Below, one piece after another: positions 1-6,918 of a DNA stretch of 64,000 bases. Position 1 is the first letter of the stretch. Each line of letters begins with the position of its first letter. The notes beneath the pieces were generated by a model. That model searched no databases. It was not told the DNA's origin and saw only the letters and a program-made list of their open reading frames with translations. The position numbers were made by a program, and so were the translations under genes. The DNA is from Pseudoxanthomonas kaohsiungensis. Lineage in GTDB: Bacteria; Pseudomonadota; Gammaproteobacteria; Xanthomonadales; Xanthomonadaceae. The stretch is from the NCBI RefSeq assembly GCF_010211765.1, contig NZ_PDWO01000017.1, forward strand, positions 19,199 to 83,198. Direction: 5' to 3'.

Positions 1-248
1 CATCCGGGCGCCTCGTCATCTCCGGTGGCGGACAGCTGCCGGGCGGCCGTCGCCAGCTGGTCGACGTCCATCGGGCCCTGGGTCCGGCCCAGCCGCGCCA
101 GCAGCCGGTTGAAGCGCGACAGGTCGAACGAGGTCGGTCGGTACTCGCCGATGTTCCGGCGGCGATGCAGCAGGTTGAAGGCCAGGGGGGTGTCCAGGAC
201 GGCAGGCAGCGGCTGGGCCAGGGAACGGTTTGTCATCACAGCGTTCAT
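1..248 (-). CDS. Hypothetical protein, cut by the window edge
   Basis: An open frame runs leftward from an ATG at 248 and leaves the window after about 82 codons (MNAVMTNRSLAQPLPAVLDT at the start). I do not recognise the family. The visible part has no signal peptide or membrane segment; it holds a basic stretch (LLHRRRN near residue 28) and a probable helix rich in Leu and Arg. It is divergent from the winged-helix regulator starting at 390, with 141 bases between them, so the two may share a regulatory region. That link is inference from position only. Confidence 0.5.
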   Translation of the reverse strand, partial: MNAVMTNRSLAQPLPAVLDTPLAFNLLHRRRNIGEYRPTSFDLSRFNRLLARLGRTQGPMDVDQLATAARQLSATGDDEAPG

Positions 249-389
249 GGTGCGTCTCCAGAAGGTGGGTGGGCGCGGCATCGCCGGCGCCGGGCCAGCA
301 TCCCGGGGACGCCAACGCGGGTCATGAGGCCGTTGCGATCGTTCCATGCGTGTTCGCTGAATTCATGAGGCAATGATGAGGAAGTGGCG

Positions 390-2636
390 ATGAAGCCCGG
401 GACCGGACCGCCCGCCCCCGGCGACGACGGCCTGAATACGCGCTTCCGGTTCGATCGCATCGTGGTCGACGCGGCCGCCCATACCCTGCTGCGCGACGGC
501 GAACCGCAGCCGCTGGAGCCCAAGGCGTTCGCGGTGCTGCTGGCGCTGCTGCGCCGGCCGGGCGAACTGCTGGGGCGCGACGAGCTGCTCGACCAGGTGT
601 GGGGGCATCGCCATGTCACCCCGGGCGTGCTGACCCGCGCCATCGCCCAGCTGCGCGCGGCGCTGGACGACGATTCGCAGAAGCCGCGCTACATCCAGAC
701 CCGGCATGCGCTGGGCTACAGCTTCATCGGCACGCTGCAAGCGCCACCGGAAGCGGCCGGGGCGATGCCGCCGGCCGCCGCGCCGCCACCGGAAGCGCCC
801 GCGGCGGTGCCGTCCGTGCCGGCACCAGCGACGCCCGTCGAGCCGCCGGGCGATGCGCCCCTGGGCGTGGAGGGTGGCCCGGGCGATGCCCTGGCGCCTC
901 CCATGTCGCGCAGCTCCTGGGCGCTCTGGCTGCTGGCCGCGCTGGTCCTGTCGATCGGCGCCTGGTGGTGGCGCGGGCGTGATGCCGGGCCGGTGGCGGC
1001 GCCGGCGGAGGCGTCGATCGCCGTCCTGCCCTTCACCACGCTGAGCGATGCGCGCGACGACCGCTACTTCGCCGAAGGGCTGTCGGTGGAGATGCTCGGT
1101 GCGCTGGCCGGCGTGCATGGCCTGAAGGTCGCCGCGTGGCGCCCGGCCGAGGCGATCGACCGTGGCCAGGACATCCAGGCGCTGGGCCGGTTGCTGGGCG
1201 TGGCCACGCTGCTGGACGCCAGCGTCCGTCGCGACGGCCAGCGCCTGCGGATCAGCACCCGGCTGTCGGACACCCGTTCCGGCTATACCCTGTGGTCGCG
1301 CAACTTCGACGGCGACGCCGACGCGATCTTCGACACCCAGACCGAGATCGCCAACGCGGTGGTCGACGCCTTGCTGGAGATCCTGCCCGAGGAGCGCGAG
1401 AGCCTGCGCAAGCGGCTGACGCCCACCCACAGCGCGGCCGCGTTCGATGCGTACCTGCTCGGCATCGACCGCTTGGCGGCTGCGCGCGGCGGCGACGCCC
1501 GCGAGCAAGCGGAAGCCCAGTTCCGCAAGGCCCTGGCCGTCGACGCTGGCTTCGCGCGTGCGCAGGCCGCGCTGTGCCGGATGGGGCTGTGGAGCTTCGA
1601 GTCGCATCGCAACACCGATGCCTTCGACGACGCGCGCCTGGCCTGCCTGCGCGCGCTCAACATGGATGGCGGGCTGGGCGAGGTGAAGCTGGCGCTGGGC
1701 GACCTGTACCGGGTGCAGGGCGACGAATCGCAGGCGTTGCAGTACTACGACGCCATCGTCGACGACCCGGCGATGCGCTGGCAGGCGCTGGTCGGCCGCG
1801 CCCAGGTGCACATCGACCACGGCCGCGAGGACGAGGCGATGGCCGACTTCCGCCAGGCCATGCAGGCCAGCCCGGGCAACGCGCAGGTGCATGCCGAACT
1901 CGGCTACCAGCAGTTCCGGCTCGGGCAATACCGGGAAGCGATCGATTCCTACCGCACCGCCGTGGCGCTGCGCCCGGACAACGTCGACTACTGGACGATC
2001 TACGGCGCGTTGCTGCTGTCGGTCGGCGAGAACGACGCGGCCGAGCAGGCGATGCAACGCTCGCTGGCGATCGAGCCGAACGAGAGCTCGCTGAGCAACC
2101 TCGGCACCCTGCGTTACCAGAAGGGCGACTACGCCGGTGCCGCGGACATGTACCGCCGGGCCGCCGAACTCAATCCGGGCGACTTCTTCTACGTCGGCTT
2201 CCTGGGCGATGCGCTGGATGCCGACCCGCGCACGGCCGCGCAGGCGCGGCCGGCCTACGAGCGGGCTGCGCGCCAGGCGCAGCGCTTCATCGACGCCAAG
2301 CCCGACGACGCCAAGGCGCTGGCCGCGCTGGGCTGGTACCGCGCGCAGCTGGGCGATGGCGACAGCGCCCTGCGGCTGGCGCGGCAGGCGCTGGCCCTGG
2401 GCCACGAACCCGGCGAGGTCGCCCTGTACAACGCGCAGGCGCTGGCCGTGCTCGGCCGGCTCGACGAGGCGCGCCTCGCCCTGAAGGGCGCGCGGGAGGC
2501 CGGCATTCCCGATGCACGCATCGATACCCAGGCCGTGTTCCGGCGGACGGGCCTGGTCGCACCACCGTCGGGGCCCGCGCCCGCCCCGCCGGCGTCCGAT
2601 CCGTCCCCGGCGCCACAACGAGGAGCACGAACATGA
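390..2636 (+). CDS. CadC-like winged-helix transcriptional regulator with TM segment and TPR domain
   Basis: About 748 residues. Residues 20-115 form an OmpR/PhoB-type winged helix (PLEPKAFAVL near 41, end motif ALGYSFIG near 108). A Pro/Ala-rich linker follows, then one membrane span at about 176-194 (WALWLLAALVLSIGAWWW). The rest should be periplasmic: a TolB/FlgO-like segment (ASIAVLPF near 208, then FAEGLS) and a long run of TPR-like repeats to the C terminus. This is a one-component, membrane-bound regulator of the CadC type; the signal is unknown. The ATG at 390 is preferred to the GTG at 384 because GAGGAA at 378-383 lies six bases before it. The stop overlaps the next start (ATGA), so it is translationally coupled to the two small proteins downstream. 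Confidence 0.85.
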   Translation: MKPGTGPPAPGDDGLNTRFRFDRIVVDAAAHTLLRDGEPQPLEPKAFAVLLALLRRPGELLGRDELLDQVWGHRHVTPGVLTRAIAQLRAALDDDSQKPRYIQTRHALGYSFIGTLQAPPEAAGAMPPAAAPPPEAPAAVPSVPAPATPVEPPGDAPLGVEGGPGDALAPPMSRSSWALWLLAALVLSIGAWWWRGRDAGPVAAPAEASIAVLPFTTLSDARDDRYFAEGLSVEMLGALAGVHGLKVAAWRPAEAIDRGQDIQALGRLLGVATLLDASVRRDGQRLRISTRLSDTRSGYTLWSRNFDGDADAIFDTQTEIANAVVDALLEILPEERESLRKRLTPTHSAAAFDAYLLGIDRLAAARGGDAREQAEAQFRKALAVDAGFARAQAALCRMGLWSFESHRNTDAFDDARLACLRALNMDGGLGEVKLALGDLYRVQGDESQALQYYDAIVDDPAMRWQALVGRAQVHIDHGREDEAMADFRQAMQASPGNAQVHAELGYQQFRLGQYREAIDSYRTAVALRPDNVDYWTIYGALLLSVGENDAAEQAMQRSLAIEPNESSLSNLGTLRYQKGDYAGAADMYRRAAELNPGDFFYVGFLGDALDADPRTAAQARPAYERAARQAQRFIDAKPDDAKALAALGWYRAQLGDGDSALRLARQALALGHEPGEVALYNAQALAVLGRLDEARLALKGAREAGIPDARIDTQAVFRRTGLVAPPSGPAPAPPASDPSPAPQRGART

Positions 2637-2851
2637 CAGGCGAACCTTCGGTGCAGAAACACCACTTCCAGATTGGAGAGGGCGTCGTCATCGACGTGTC
2701 GATCCAGCCCAAGGCCACGGGCGTGTCGGTGCCCAAGCCGCGCCCCGTTCCCAGGCGGATCGGAGTGCTGACCCTGGACATCGGCGATCCGACCGACGAG
2801 ACGAAGTCGTTCGAAGTCGAGTTCACGTTCGATCTCAACTATCGCAGCTGA
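2633..2851 (+). CDS. Small protein of unknown function, copy A of a paralogous pair
   Basis: A 72-residue acidic-to-neutral protein with no signal peptide or membrane span. It begins inside the stop of the regulator (ATGA at 2633) behind AGGAG with a seven-base spacer. Its pattern (IGEGVVIDVSIQPKATGVSV, then PKPRP and a D-x-GD segment) matches the protein encoded at 2900-3118, so the two are tandem paralogues. The alternating hydrophobic pattern suggests a beta-rich fold. I do not recognise the family. Coupling to a membrane-bound regulator suggests that the pair is part of its output or signalling, which is inference. Confidence 0.65.
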   Translation: MTGEPSVQKHHFQIGEGVVIDVSIQPKATGVSVPKPRPVPRRIGVLTLDIGDPTDETKSFEVEFTFDLNYRS

Positions 2852-2899
2852 CCGGCGCGTGCGCGAAATTGCCCGGGCAACAGCAGCAGGAGAACCACC

Positions 2900-3118
2900 A
2901 CGGCAACGCGGGTGCAGAAGAAGCGCGTCTCGATCGAACTGGGCGACGGCGTCTACATCGATGTCGACGTCAAGCCTGTGCTGAGTGGCACCAGCGTGCC
3001 CAAGCCACCGCCGAAGAAGGTGGCGCGGGTGGTGGTCAACGTGGGCGACCACGGCGACTGGAAGTCGATGCAGCTCGGGCTGGACATCGAGGTGTCCGTG
3101 TCGCACCGGAAGGGCTAA
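2900..3118 (+). CDS. Small protein of unknown function, copy B, apparent ACG start
   Basis: About 72 residues, related to the protein at 2633-2851 (LGDGVYIDVDVKP, GTSVPKPPP, then a GDHGDWKS segment). The first conventional start is GTG at 2912, but it is 20 bases from the ribosome site. AGGAG at 2888-2892 is followed after exactly seven bases by ACG at 2900 in frame, the same spacing as the ATG of copy A, and starting there aligns the N termini of the two proteins (MATRVQK against MTGEPSVQK). ACG is therefore the preferred start; a GTG start at 2912 would shorten the product by four residues. Function unknown. Confidence 0.55.
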   Translation, partial: TATRVQKKRVSIELGDGVYIDVDVKPVLSGTSVPKPPPKKVARVVVNVGDHGDWKSMQLGLDIEVSVSHRKG

Positions 3119-3192
3119 GCGCCGGCCCCTGACCGTTCCATCGGCAGCGCAGGATGCCGGCGGCGCGGTCGCCGTGGCCGGACGACGGCCGG

Positions 3193-4359
3193 TCAGCCGT
3201 CGAGCGAACCCAGCATGCGCCGGGCCAGCTCGGCTGGAGGCAGCCGCAGCAGGGTCGGGTTCACCTGCACCGGGAACTCGCCGGTATCCGGATGCGGCGA
3301 CGCCAGCACGATGCCGCGTCCGCGCGCGCGCTCGGCCAGCAGGTCCGGTGCGGTGCCGGCGACCGAAAGGAAGAAGCGGCTGCTGCCGTCGGGCAGCCGG
3401 CGTGCGCGGAACCTGCCGCTGGCCTCGAGGTGGGCGACCAGTTCGTCCGCCGCGCGCCAGGCGCGTGCGTAGTCGTCCTCGAAGCGCGTCGCGTACGTCT
3501 CCACCAGCGCCACCTGGGGCCAGGCCGAGGGCAGGGCGCCACCGAACATCCGCCGCTGGTGGAACAGGCCATCGATGAACGCCTCGCTGCCGGCGAGGAT
3601 CGCGCCGCCGGCGCCGTTGAAGTTCTTCCACAGCGAGACGTAGACGCTGTCGAACAGCGCCGCGTACGCCGTCACCGGTCGCCCCGAGTGCAGCGGCAGG
3701 GTGAACAGGCGGGCGCCGTCCAGGTGCAGGCGGATGCCCTGCTCGCGGGCGTAGGCGCTGATCCGCTCCAGTTCGCTGAAATCGGCCATGGCGTGGTCGC
3801 GGCGTCGGACCGGGGTTTCGATCGCGATCACGCCCACCTCGTTGCGCACGCGGCCGCCGCGCGAACGCTCCACCCAGGGCTGTACGTCGGCCAGCCGCAG
3901 CGTGGCCTGTCCCGGCGCCAGCGGCACCAGGTTCAGTCCGCTGAGCGCCTGCGCGCCATCGCCGCTGTCGTTGTAAAGGTGGCTTTCGGCCTGGACCAGC
4001 ACGCGCCGGTCATCGCCGGCGAGGCGGCGCACGGCCAGGTGGTTGGCGAGCGTGCCGGTGGGCACGTACATCGCCGCCGGCTTGCCGAGCAGCTCGGCGA
4101 ACAGGGTCTCGAGCCGGCCGATGACGCCGCCGCGCGAGTAGTTGTCGGCATCGACCGCCCCGGCAGCGACGACCTGCCGCAGCTGCGCGGCGTACTCGCC
4201 TGGATCCAGGTCCAGGCCGTCGGATACCAGGTCGATGCGCAGGAGCGGATCGTGCAGCGGGTCGGTCGATCCGGGCGGCCTCGCCGCAGCACCGTTGGCC
4301 GGCCACATCGGCGCGGCCATCGCCAGTCCGCCTGCGGCCAGGAAATTCCGTCGATCCAC
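3193..4359 (-). CDS. Threonine aldolase-like PLP enzyme with a Tat signal
   Basis: About 388 residues. It belongs to the beta-eliminating lyase/low-specificity threonine aldolase group of fold-type I PLP enzymes, which cleave beta-hydroxy amino acids to glycine and an aldehyde. Visible marks are the glycine-rich TGTLANHLAV segment, HLDGARLF (the PLP-ring Asp) and SLWKNFNGAGGA with the probable Schiff-base lysine. Starting at the GTG at 4359, the N terminus reads VDRRNFLAAGGLAMAAP, a twin-arginine signal with a short hydrophobic core. This implies export as a folded, cofactor-loaded protein, unusual because the family is normally cytosolic. The frame stays open upstream to 4551, but that part looks non-coding. 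Substrate unknown. Confidence 0.8.
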   Translation of the reverse strand: MDRRNFLAAGGLAMAAPMWPANGAAARPPGSTDPLHDPLLRIDLVSDGLDLDPGEYAAQLRQVVAAGAVDADNYSRGGVIGRLETLFAELLGKPAAMYVPTGTLANHLAVRRLAGDDRRVLVQAESHLYNDSGDGAQALSGLNLVPLAPGQATLRLADVQPWVERSRGGRVRNEVGVIAIETPVRRRDHAMADFSELERISAYAREQGIRLHLDGARLFTLPLHSGRPVTAYAALFDSVYVSLWKNFNGAGGAILAGSEAFIDGLFHQRRMFGGALPSAWPQVALVETYATRFEDDYARAWRAADELVAHLEASGRFRARRLPDGSSRFFLSVAGTAPDLLAERARGRGIVLASPHPDTGEFPVQVNPTLLRLPPAELARRMLGSLDG

Positions 4360-4483
4360 GCCAGCCCCCGTGCAGATGAGCGGTCGATGCTGGCGGCGGG
4401 GCTGCCTGGCTGTCAAACCGCCGTGCAGGAGGGGCGCCCGGATGGCAAGATGCCGGCGGGGAACCGGACACAGGACGTGGACG

Positions 4484-4768
4484 ATGGCTGCAGATTCCGA
4501 TCCGCTGGCCCGCTGGGCCAGGATCCGCCGCAAGGGGCCTTTACGCTTCATCCTGCTGTGCGGGGTACTGGGCTGGGGGCTGGTGGTCGCGTTGGTCTAC
4601 TCGCTGGTGATGTGGGCCGTCGCGGGCGCGGACCTGCGCGTCCTGCTTCCGCTGTCGATGGTGATCTTCCCCATCGGCGGCGTGCTGTGGGGCGCGGCGA
4701 TGTGGTGGTTCCTGGAGCGGCGTTACCAGCGCGAAGCCAGGCCCGGGGCCGCGGGCGAAGAGGAATAG
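4484..4768 (+). CDS. Small two-span membrane protein
   Basis: A 94-residue protein with two hydrophobic segments, at about residues 21-45 (FILLCGVLGWGLVVALVYSL) and 52-74, and a basic C-terminal tail. I do not recognise a named family. It is divergent from the Tat-signal threonine aldolase gene, with about 125 bases between the starts. The start is the ATG at 4484; the open frame upstream overlaps the aldolase antisense and is not credible as coding. Likely an inner-membrane protein; role unknown. Confidence 0.6.
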   Translation: MAADSDPLARWARIRRKGPLRFILLCGVLGWGLVVALVYSLVMWAVAGADLRVLLPLSMVIFPIGGVLWGAAMWWFLERRYQREARPGAAGEEE

Positions 4769-4876
4769 CCGCGGTCGGGGCGAATGCGGCGCGAGGCGCG
4801 TCGTCCAGGCGCCGGCGTCCCCTGCGGTTTCGGCCATCACGCCCGTCGTCCGCGCGACACGTCCGTTCGCGTGCTT

Positions 4877-4900
4877 GCGCGGCCGTTGCAACGGCCGCGC
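4877..4900. repeat. Perfect 24-base palindrome
   Basis: GCGCGGCCGTTG is followed immediately by its exact reverse complement, with no loop. It lies in the gap between the small membrane protein gene and chaB, a stretch that otherwise shows no coding signal. As RNA it could form a strong hairpin acting as a terminator for the upstream gene, although no T-run follows. As DNA it could be a dimeric protein site. Confidence 0.5.
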
Positions 4901-4986
4901 CTTAACCTCGGCCATGCACCGCGTTGCCGGCGGCTTAATCCGTTCTCGGACAGGCTGGCATTCCACTCGATCGAAGAGGCGCCGCC

Positions 4987-5220
4987 ATGCCTTACCGCAC
5001 CGTGTCCGAACTGCCCGGGTCGGTCCGCGACCACGTGCCCGAGCACGCCCAGGAAATCTACAAGGAGGCCTTCAACAGCGCCTGGGACCAGTACAAGGAC
5101 CCTGACGACCGGCGCGGCGACGCGTCGCGCGAGGAGGTAGCCCACCGCGTGGCCTGGGCGGCCGTGAAGGAGAAGTACGAGAAGGGCGCCGACGGCGACT
5201 GGCACGCCAAGCGCCACTGA
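4987..5220 (+). CDS. chaB: ChaB family protein
   Basis: 77 residues, the usual size for ChaB. The N-terminal MPYRTVSELPGSVRDHVPEH and the following AQEIYKEAFNSAWDQY are the family signature, and a VAWAAVKEKYEK helix follows, as in the E. coli protein. ChaB was named as a regulator of the ChaA cation exchanger and is often found in stress gene groups; no chaA is visible here. It sits 54 bases before a CBS-domain gene in the same direction. Confidence 0.9.
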   Translation: MPYRTVSELPGSVRDHVPEHAQEIYKEAFNSAWDQYKDPDDRRGDASREEVAHRVAWAAVKEKYEKGADGDWHAKRH

Positions 5221-5274
5221 CCTCGACGGTATGCCCGCCTGCGCCATCCACCCCCGCACACCAGGAGAAGTCCG

Positions 5275-5688
5275 ATGCGTATCAGTGAAGTGATGAGTAC
5301 CGATGTCTGCGTGGTCGCCCCCGACACCACCCTGCGGGAGGCCGCCGGCCTGATGGCCTCGCACGATGTCGGCAGCCTGCCGGTCGGCGAGGGCGATCGC
5401 CTGGTCGGGTTCCTGACCGACCGCGACATCGTCCTGCGTGCCGTCGCCAGCGGGCACGGACCGGAGGCGACCGTGCGCCAGGCGATGTCGCCGGACGTGA
5501 AGTACTGCTTCGAGGACGACGACATCGACGACGTCGCCGCGAACATGGCGGCGCTGGAGATGCGCCGGCTGCCGGTGGTCGATCGCGACAAGCGCCTGGT
5601 CGGCATCGTTTCGCTGGCCAACTTCGCCCACAGCCGCGATCCGGCCGCCTCCCAGGAACTGCTGCGCGGCGTCGCCCGGCCGCACTGA
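5275..5688 (+). CDS. CBS-domain pair protein
   Basis: 137 residues made of two CBS motifs. The first covers about residues 1-65 (VMSTDVCVVAPDTTLREAA, then LVGFLTDRDIVLR) and the second about 70-125 (AMSPDVKYCFEDDDIDDVAA, then RLPVVDRDKRLVGIVS). Tandem CBS motifs form a Bateman module that binds adenine nucleotides and usually senses energy state. This one has no attached enzyme or channel domain, so its partner is unknown. A clear AGGAG at 5263-5267 precedes the ATG. ChaB, CBS and DUF4287 genes close together suggest a small general-stress group, which is inference. Confidence 0.9.
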   Translation: MRISEVMSTDVCVVAPDTTLREAAGLMASHDVGSLPVGEGDRLVGFLTDRDIVLRAVASGHGPEATVRQAMSPDVKYCFEDDDIDDVAANMAALEMRRLPVVDRDKRLVGIVSLANFAHSRDPAASQELLRGVARPH

Positions 5689-5707
5689 CACCCGCGGCTT
5701 GGCGGGC

Positions 5708-5737
5708 GGGCCCCGGCTGCGGCGGTGGCCGGGGCCC
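5708..5737 (+). terminator. GC-rich hairpin after the CBS gene
   Basis: GGGCCCCGGC and GCCGGGGCCC form a perfect ten-pair stem around a ten-base loop, 19 bases after the stop of the CBS gene. No T-run follows, so it is either a weak terminator or a 3' stabilising structure. Confidence 0.45.
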
Positions 5738-5837
5738 TGCCGGTACGTGGAGCGCGGTACGCGAAGCGGTGCGGCCGCATGTCGAAACCCGCGCCCGCGG
5801 TACGTCGTGGACATGAATTCCCGACGGACTACCGCTC

Positions 5838-6056
5838 ATGGACACCAGCGCCAGGCCCAAGGGCCCCGCCTCCTACTTCCCCTCGATCGAGAAGACCTAC
5901 GGGCACCCGGTGTCGCACTGGTTCGCCGTGCTGGACGGCGCGGCCGGACTCAGGCACGCCGAACAGGTCGCGCTGCTCAAGGCTGAGCACGGCCTGGGCC
6001 ACGGCCATGCCAACGCGCTGGTGGCCTACCACCGCGCCCGCGATCGCGTCGCGTGA
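5838..6056 (+). CDS. DUF4287 family protein
   Basis: 72 residues with the DUF4287 pattern: GPASYFPSIEKTYGHPVSHW at residues 9-28, then a helix (AEQVALLKAEHGLGHGHANA) and a short tail. Function of the family is unestablished; these small proteins are common in proteobacteria and actinobacteria. Its end overlaps the GTG start of the glutathione transferase gene by four bases (GTGA), so the two are probably co-translated. Confidence 0.85.
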   Translation: MDTSARPKGPASYFPSIEKTYGHPVSHWFAVLDGAAGLRHAEQVALLKAEHGLGHGHANALVAYHRARDRVA

Positions 6057-6694
6057 AGCTGCTCTACAGCCGCAACCCGAATCCGCGCCTGGCCGTCGCC
6101 GTCGCCCGCCAGGTCTCGGCGCCGGTGGAGTTCGAGTTCGCCGCGCCGCTAGCCCCGGGCCAGGCCGAGCGCTACCGGCCGCTCAATCCCTGCCTGCGCC
6201 TGCCGATCCTGGTGCTGTCCGACGGCGGCAGCCTGTGGGAAGCCGATGCCATCGCCTGCCGGTTGTCGCAGGCGGCGGGGTCGGACTTCTGGCGTACCGG
6301 CGCCGCCGAGCCGTCGATGATCCAGTGGCTGAGCTGGGGCAAGGAGAATTTCGTGCGCGCGTGCGAGATGGTCCAGTTCGAGCGCGTGACCAAGCAGCGT
6401 TACGCGCTGGGCCCGGTGGACGCGGCCAACGTCGACGAAGGCCTGCGGCGCTTCGCCGACAGCGCCGCGCTGCTCGACGCCGAACTGGCCACGCGGCCCT
6501 GGCTGCTGGGCGACACCCTCTCGTACGCGGACTTCCGCATGGCCAGTTTCCTGCCGCACTACCCGCTGGCAGGGTTGCCACTGGACGCCTGGCCGGCGAT
6601 CGCGCGCTGGTACGCGCGCATCGAGTCGCTGCAGGCGTGGCGTGACCCGTTCCATGGGCTCGATGCTCCCGAGCTCCCCGCGGTGCCGGACTGA
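6053..6694 (+). CDS. Glutathione S-transferase family protein
   Basis: 213 residues. The N-terminal thioredoxin-like part (MKLLYSRNPNPRLAVAVARQ) is followed by the cis-Pro region LRLPILVL and SLWEADAIACRLS, which contacts the gamma-glutamyl end of glutathione in the family. The all-alpha C-terminal domain holds WLLGDTLSYADFRMASFLPH, the conserved helical cap with Asp. Start is GTG at 6053, overlapping the DUF4287 gene. Probably a cytosolic conjugation or peroxide-handling enzyme; the substrate cannot be inferred. Confidence 0.88.
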   Translation: MKLLYSRNPNPRLAVAVARQVSAPVEFEFAAPLAPGQAERYRPLNPCLRLPILVLSDGGSLWEADAIACRLSQAAGSDFWRTGAAEPSMIQWLSWGKENFVRACEMVQFERVTKQRYALGPVDAANVDEGLRRFADSAALLDAELATRPWLLGDTLSYADFRMASFLPHYPLAGLPLDAWPAIARWYARIESLQAWRDPFHGLDAPELPAVPD

Positions 6695-6704
6695 GCCTGG
6701 CGAA

Positions 6705-6720
6705 CGCCCCAGGCGGGGCG
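6705..6720 (+). terminator. Short GC hairpin after the glutathione transferase gene
   Basis: CGCCCC and GGGGCG form a six-pair stem with a four-base loop ten bases after the stop codon. No T-run follows. The remaining gap to 6918 shows no convincing coding sequence. Confidence 0.3.
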
Positions 6721-6918
6721 CTTGCGGCACTTGCCAGCGTCCGTTGCGGGTTCCACGCGCGCGTCGACGCGCCGTTCCGATGCAGCGCAGGTGGCGCGGA
6801 ATGGCCGGAATTTCCGCGTCTTCCGTTGCCGGACGGCGGCCGATGAACGGTTGTTCCGTGCCGTCGATGCGACCGTAGGATCGGCACCTGCCAACGCGGC
6901 AGTGACGGAGAAGCCCTG

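Noticed and set aside
16..315. Alternative minus-strand frame at the left edge
   Set aside because: Pro/Arg/Gly-rich low-complexity product; the frame from ATG 248 has a normal composition and continues off the edge.
363..2618. Long open frame antisense to the CadC-like regulator
   Set aside because: High GC keeps the antisense frame open; its product is Arg/Gln/Ala-rich without domain pattern, while the plus-strand frame has clear wHTH and TPR features.
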